A stretch of DNA of 64,000 nt from the NCBI RefSeq assembly GCF_001493375.1, contig NZ_LN929897.1, forward strand, positions 329,593-393,592, read 5' to 3'. A program made the translations under genes and the position numbers. Within the stretch, counting starts at the first letter, position 1. Each line of letters starts with the position of its first letter. The stretch comes from Streptomyces specialis (GTDB lineage: Bacteria > Actinomycetota > Actinomycetes > Streptomycetales > Streptomycetaceae). A model generated the notes under the pieces. The model was not told the origin of the DNA and did not search any database. It saw nothing but the letters and a program-made list of their open reading frames with translations. Positions 60,442-64,000 of the stretch are shown piece after piece.

Positions 60442-60684
60442 TCACCGGTACTCGTCGTCACCGGGGTCGACCTCCCGCGCCTGCTCGGCCGCGTCGGCCG
60501 GATCCGCCTCGACCGGCCCGGGGCCCGTCAGCGGGGTGTCGCGCGGTCGCAGCAGGTCGGCGCGTTGCTCGGCGGTGTCCGCCTCGGGCGCCTCGTCGCC
60601 GAGCTCCTCGCCGAACAGCTCGTCCCCCCGCTCCTCGTCGGGGAACTCGTCGTACGACTCGGGCTCTTTCGGATCCTGGGTCAT
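60442..60684 (-). CDS. Small acidic protein, hypothetical
   Basis: 80 aa from ATG 60684 with GGAGG 8 bases before. Extremely acidic (EPESYDEFPDEERGDELFGE, then ELGDEAPEADTAEQ), no hydrophobic or structured segment; probably disordered. Similar acidic 70-90 residue proteins occur in Streptomyces. The function is unknown. Confidence 0.65.
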   Translation of the reverse strand: MTQDPKEPESYDEFPDEERGDELFGEELGDEAPEADTAEQRADLLRPRDTPLTGPGPVEADPADAAEQAREVDPGDDEYR

Positions 60685-60819
60685 GGCGTCGGAACCTCCG
60701 CGGAACAGGTGGGGAAACCCAAGCGTAGGGGGGTGGCGGGGCGGAGGCGAACTCACGAATCGCCGCCGGACGCCGACGGGTGCGTGTCAGGAGCGTGACG
60801 GGCTCGTAATATTGCGCCC

Positions 60820-61785
60820 ATGCCAACCACCGAGGAGCTGCGGACCCAGGCCGCGCTCGCCGCCGCGGAGGGCTGGCCGGGGGTCCGGGACGGAGAAACG
60901 TTGCGGACCGTCGCGCTGCCCGGGATGACGCTGGCGGTGCGCCGCCGCGCCGCGGCGTGCGACGGCCTCGAACCGGCCCTCTTCGTCCACGGCCTCGGCG
61001 GCTCGTCGCGCAACTGGTCGGCGCTCATGGAGCTGCTCTCCGGCGACGTCGAGTGCGAGGCCCTCGACCTGCCGGGCTTCGGCGCCTCGCCGCCGCCCGA
61101 CAACGGCGACTACTCCGTCTACGGACACGCCAGAGCCGTCATCCGCTGCCTGGAGGCGAGCGGGCGCGGCGCGGTCCACCTGTTCGGCAACTCGCTCGGC
61201 GGCGCCGCCGTCACCCGGGTCGCCGCGCTCCGGCCCGATCTGGTGCGGACCGTCACCCTGATCTCGCCCGCGCTCCCCGAGCTGCCGCCGCAGCGCACCG
61301 CGCTGCCGACCGGTCTGCTGGGCATGCCGGGCATGCCGCGGCTGATGCGCCGCGTGACGCGGGACCTGCCGGCCGCGCACCGCGCCCGCCAGGTGCTGCG
61401 GCTCTGCTACGGCGACCCGGCGCGGATCACGCTGGACGAGTTCGCGGCGGCCGAGGCGGAGCTGGAACGGCGGCAGGCGCTGCCGTACTTCTGGGACTCG
61501 CTCAGCCGCACCGCGCGCGGCATCGTCAACACCTACACGCTGACCGGGCAGCACTCGCTGTGGCGTCAGGCCCAGCGGGTACTCGCGCCGACGCTGCTGG
61601 TGTACGGGGTGCGGGACCGGCTGGTGTCGTTCAGGATGGCCAAGCGGGCCAGCCGGGCGTTCCCATCCTCGCGGCTGGTGGTCATGCCCGAGGCCGGGCA
61701 CGTGGCGATGATGGAGTACCCGGCCGAGGTGGCGCGCTCCTTCCGGGAGTTCGTCGTCGCGACCGCCGCGGCAGAGGGCGGCTAG
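60820..61785 (+). CDS. Alpha/beta hydrolase
   Basis: 321 aa; ATG, no ribosome site, possibly leaderless. Oxyanion loop HGLGGSSRNW, nucleophile LFGNSLGGAAV (Ser near 128; GNSLGG instead of GHSLGG), acid VYGVRDRLV and His PEAGHVAMME. The cap region (RLMRRVTRDLPAAHRARQVL) is helical. The substrate is unknown. Translation of the next gene starts 14 bases after the stop. Confidence 0.88.
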   Translation: MPTTEELRTQAALAAAEGWPGVRDGETLRTVALPGMTLAVRRRAAACDGLEPALFVHGLGGSSRNWSALMELLSGDVECEALDLPGFGASPPPDNGDYSVYGHARAVIRCLEASGRGAVHLFGNSLGGAAVTRVAALRPDLVRTVTLISPALPELPPQRTALPTGLLGMPGMPRLMRRVTRDLPAAHRARQVLRLCYGDPARITLDEFAAAEAELERRQALPYFWDSLSRTARGIVNTYTLTGQHSLWRQAQRVLAPTLLVYGVRDRLVSFRMAKRASRAFPSSRLVVMPEAGHVAMMEYPAEVARSFREFVVATAAAEGG

Positions 61786-61799
61786 GGGAGGCCGGCCGG

Positions 61800-62879
61800 A
61801 TGGACCACCGCGACCCCCCGATACCGCCGCCCGGAGCGGCGGCACCCGCACCTGTCCATGGACCTCGTCAGGAGTACCTCGATGCCTTCGACGATCCGCA
61901 CCACCCAGGCCGCGTCCCCGGACAGCGGAACCCAGGGTGGTGGCACGACCCCCCGCCTGTGGGGCAGATTCCGGCGGCGGCCGGGGGGAGCGGCCAGGCG
62001 CCGCTCCGCCGGCCAGGGCCCGGGGATAGGCGGCCGGGCCCGCGGCACCGCGCCGAGCGGAAGCGGGGCCGGGGCGGAAAGCTGACGGGGGCCGCCGCCG
62101 CGGTGGTGACGGCGCTGGCCGTCCTGATCGCGGTGCGGATGGCCGGTCCGGAGGCGGCGGGCGGCGACGTGACCGACGGCGAGCGCCCCTCGGCGGAGGC
62201 CGTGGAGCCGCGGGACGGTGAGGTGCTCACCGAGCCCGGGCAGGGGGCGCCCTCGGGAGCCGCGGGCGCCGAGCCGACGTTCGAGGAGCTGATGAGCACC
62301 AAGTTCGCGATGGATCCCGAGCTGACCGGCTCGGGGGAGCTGGTTCCCGTCGCGGGCAGCGATCCCGCGCCCGATCCGGACGCGGCCACGGTGCTGCGGT
62401 ACCGGGTGGACGTCGAGGAGGGGCTCGGACTCGACCCCGAGTTCTTCGCGGACGTCGTCCACCGCACCCTCAACGACGAGCGCGGCTGGGGCAACGACGG
62501 CGAGCGTTCCTTCGCCCGGGTCTCGGCGGGCGAGTACGACTTCGTGATCACCCTGGCCAGCCCGGGCACGACGGCCGACTGGTGCGCCCGCTCGGGCCTG
62601 GACATCACCGAGGACAACGTCTCCTGCAACTCGTCGAGCACCGAGCGCGTGATGATCAACGCCTGGCGCTGGGCGCAGGGTTCGGAGACCTACGGCGACG
62701 ACATCGGCGGATACCGGCAGATGCTCGTCAACCACGAGGTGGGCCACCGGCTCGGCTACCAGCACGTGCTGTGCCCCGGCGAGGGGGAGCCGGCGCCGGT
62801 GATGATGCAGCAGACCAAGTTCCTGGAGTCGGACGGCGTGACATGCCGCCCCAACCCGTGGCCGCATCCGGAGAACTGA
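61800..62879 (+). CDS. DUF3152 zincin-like secreted/membrane protein
   Basis: 359 aa; ATG with GGGGAGG 5 bases upstream. A ~95-residue Pro/Arg-rich cytoplasmic N-terminus and one membrane helix (LTGAAAAVVTALAVLIAVRM) are followed by an extracellular DUF3152 domain (about 190-355). The zinc-protease-like motif NHEVGHRLGYQH (HExxHxxxxxH) lies near 318-329, with four Cys likely in disulfides. It probably acts as an extracytoplasmic metallopeptidase, though activity has not been shown for the family to my knowledge. It follows the hydrolase gene closely, probably one operon. Confidence 0.85.
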   Translation: MDHRDPPIPPPGAAAPAPVHGPRQEYLDAFDDPHHPGRVPGQRNPGWWHDPPPVGQIPAAAGGSGQAPLRRPGPGDRRPGPRHRAERKRGRGGKLTGAAAAVVTALAVLIAVRMAGPEAAGGDVTDGERPSAEAVEPRDGEVLTEPGQGAPSGAAGAEPTFEELMSTKFAMDPELTGSGELVPVAGSDPAPDPDAATVLRYRVDVEEGLGLDPEFFADVVHRTLNDERGWGNDGERSFARVSAGEYDFVITLASPGTTADWCARSGLDITEDNVSCNSSSTERVMINAWRWAQGSETYGDDIGGYRQMLVNHEVGHRLGYQHVLCPGEGEPAPVMMQQTKFLESDGVTCRPNPWPHPEN

Positions 62880-63081
62880 GCGGAAGTCCAGCGGCAATCC
62901 CCTGAGCGACGGCGCCGGGCGCGGCCACTTGTGGCGCGTCCGGCGCGTTAACGACTGAGCTCCGTGGAAAGACACGAATCTTCACCCCTTCCGGTGGTGT
63001 GACGGACAACCGTCCGCCGTGACCGGCACATGTAGACATAACGTCTTGCCGTCACGGACACGGAGACCAGGGGGTGCGTGA

Positions 63082-64000
63082 GTGCGCGTCGCATTGCTCA
63101 CAGAGGGTGGATACCCGTACGCGCAGGGCGAGTCGGTGGCCTGGTGCGACCGGCTGCTGCACGGGCTCGCCGGCCACGACCCCGGGCTCCGTTTCGACGT
63201 GCACGCCCTCAGCCGCAGCCGTCAGCAGGCGGAGGGCCCCCGCCGTCCGCTGCCCCCGGCCGTGCGGCGGGTGCGCACGGCCCCGCTCTGGGGGCCGCCG
63301 GTGGGCACCGGGCCGGTGCCGCCCGCGCTCGCTCGGCGGTTCGCCGACTGCTTCGCCGAGCTGACCGCCGCGCTGGTCCCCGGGCCGCAGCCGCCCGGGG
63401 ACGAGAGGAGCGGAGCGCCAGGGGACCGTTTCGCCCGTGGTCTGTACGGGCTGGCCGCGCTCGCGGCGGAGCACGGCGGCCTCGGCGCGTGGCTGGGTTC
63501 GGAGCAGGCCGTGCGGATCCTGGAGGCGGCCTGCCTCGCCCCGGGCGCGCCGCGCGCCCTGCGGGCGGCGCGGATCGCGGACCTGCTGGCCGTCGCCGGG
63601 CGGCTGGAGCGGGCGCTGCGCCCGCTCTCCCTGGACTGGCGGGGGGCCCGGGGGGGCCCGGGCGGGGGGGGGGGCCCCCCCCGGGGGGGGGGGCCCCCCC
63701 CGCCGCCGGGGGGCCTGGGCCCGCCCCTCCCCCGCGCCCCGCCGCCGGTCCCCCGCGGCGCCCCCCGGCACGCCGCGCGCCTCCCCGCGGGGGGGCTGGC
63801 GCCCTCGGCGCCGGGCGCCGCCGTGCGTGCCCTGCTGACCGCCTTCCAGGCGCGGCTGGCGCGGGAGGCGTACGCCAGGGCCGCGTTCGTCACCCCGGGC
63901 GACACGCCGGTCCGGCGCCGGGCGGAGCGGTGCGGTGCCGGGCGGTTCCGGGGGGCGGCGGGCGAGGGCGTGCCCGGGCTGCTCTGGGCCGGGCGGGCGG
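63082..64000 (+). CDS. DUF3492-type glycosyltransferase (PelF-like), partial and corrupted
   Basis: GTG start at 63082 (AGGGGGTGCGTGA upstream). MRVALLTEGGYPYAQGESVA, WCDRLLHGL, VHALSRSRQQ and AALERALRPLSLDW-type segments match DUF3492 family GT4 glycosyltransferases. The frame is sound to ~63640. It is then lost in a run of G and C homopolymers (to ~63800), and the gene resumes with ALLTAFQARLAREAYARAAF and TPGDTPVRRRAERCGA. It continues past the window end. The break is a sequence-quality problem, not a mutation. Confidence 0.82.
   Translation, partial: MRVALLTEGGYPYAQGESVAWCDRLLHGLAGHDPGLRFDVHALSRSRQQAEGPRRPLPPAVRRVRTAPLWGPPVGTGPVPPALARRFADCFAELTAALVPGPQPPGDERSGAPGDRFARGLYGLAALAAEHGGLGAWLGSEQAVRILEAACLAPGAPRALRAARIADLLAVAGRLERALRPLSLDWRGARGGPGGGGGPPRGGGPPPPPGGLGPPLPRAPPPVPRGAPRHAARLPAGGLAPSAPGAAVRALLTAFQARLAREAYARAAFVTPGDTPVRRRAERCGAGRFRGAAGEGVPGLLWAGRA
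63640..63800. other. Homopolymer-collapsed low-quality G/C stretch
   Basis: Runs of 8-10 G and C alternate (for example GGGGGGGGGG then CCCCCCCC). Such composition is unlike coding DNA, even of this organism, and destroys the reading frame of a gene that is intact on both sides. It is typical of very low-coverage consensus or phasing error in GC-rich template. Confidence 0.85.

Noticed and set aside
63650..63720. Long G/C runs as a possible G-quadruplex or recombination element
   Set aside because: They interrupt a gene intact on both sides and look like homopolymer consensus error; no claim about structure is justified.

Overview
The window is a very GC-rich, densely coded stretch of actinomycete chromosome, almost certainly Streptomyces or a close relative. 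Evidence: strong G/C third-position bias, many GTG starts, mycothiol biosynthesis (mshB), actinobacterial families (DUF3117, DUF3107, DUF3152, DUF6113, DUF6542), a bldK-type oligopeptide importer, and a sigE-rseA-htrA-tatB-mrp neighbourhood of the kind known from Mycobacterium tuberculosis and Streptomyces. I see no tRNA, rRNA, CRISPR array, prophage or intact insertion sequence.

Layout. 1-13.4 kb: end of ispH, a DUF6542 membrane protein, ychF, a YefM/YoeB-type toxin-antitoxin pair beside a truncated dienelactone hydrolase, a cation-efflux protein, a GntR regulator, a large PAS/GAF/PP2C/ATPase signalling protein, a SPOR-like small protein, a membrane-anchored coiled-coil protein, a peptide-binding lipoprotein and typA. 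13.7-31.8 kb: three consecutive five-gene oligopeptide ABC importers. The first two share gene order and tracts of nearly identical DNA. The third has the order permease-lipoprotein-permease-ATPase-ATPase expected of bldKABCDE. 31.9-43.8 kb: a small membrane protein, mshB, DUF6113, a frameshifted peptidoglycan-binding membrane protein, a GNAT, fdxA, dapC, a secreted protein, a lytic-transglycosylase-like protein, dapE, a LOG-family protein, a FolP2-like protein, a DivIVA-like protein, an enoyl-CoA hydratase and DUF3117. 43.8-51.8 kb: an O-methyltransferase divergent from sigE-rseA, then htrA (in two pieces), a hypothetical gene, mrp, a lipoprotein and tatB. 51.8-64 kb: a truncated hypothetical gene, a ferritin-like protein, a DEAD-box helicase, two alpha/beta hydrolases, a PHP phosphoesterase, DUF6758, a SUFU-like protein, a DMT transporter, DUF3107, a TetR regulator, a DUF3152 zincin-like protein and a partial DUF3492 glycosyltransferase.

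The most important thing in the window is technical. Recognisable Illumina/Nextera transposase-adapter sequence is embedded at four places (23915-23998, 46461-46683, 49812-49976, 51700-51840). These break an OppD ATPase, htrA, tatB and a hypothetical gene. A homopolymer-collapsed G/C stretch damages the terminal glycosyltransferase gene near 63640-63800. The adapter junctions also coincide with an implausible gene order, with mrp lying inside htrA, so the 46.7-49.8 kb block is probably misplaced. These breaks should be read as assembly artefacts, not as biology.

The real biology most worth following is the triple peptide-import cluster with three different palindromic leaders, the toxin-antitoxin operator and its truncated neighbour, a candidate SigE autoregulatory promoter, and a probable ATT start codon. 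I did not find a convincing wholly new biological system.
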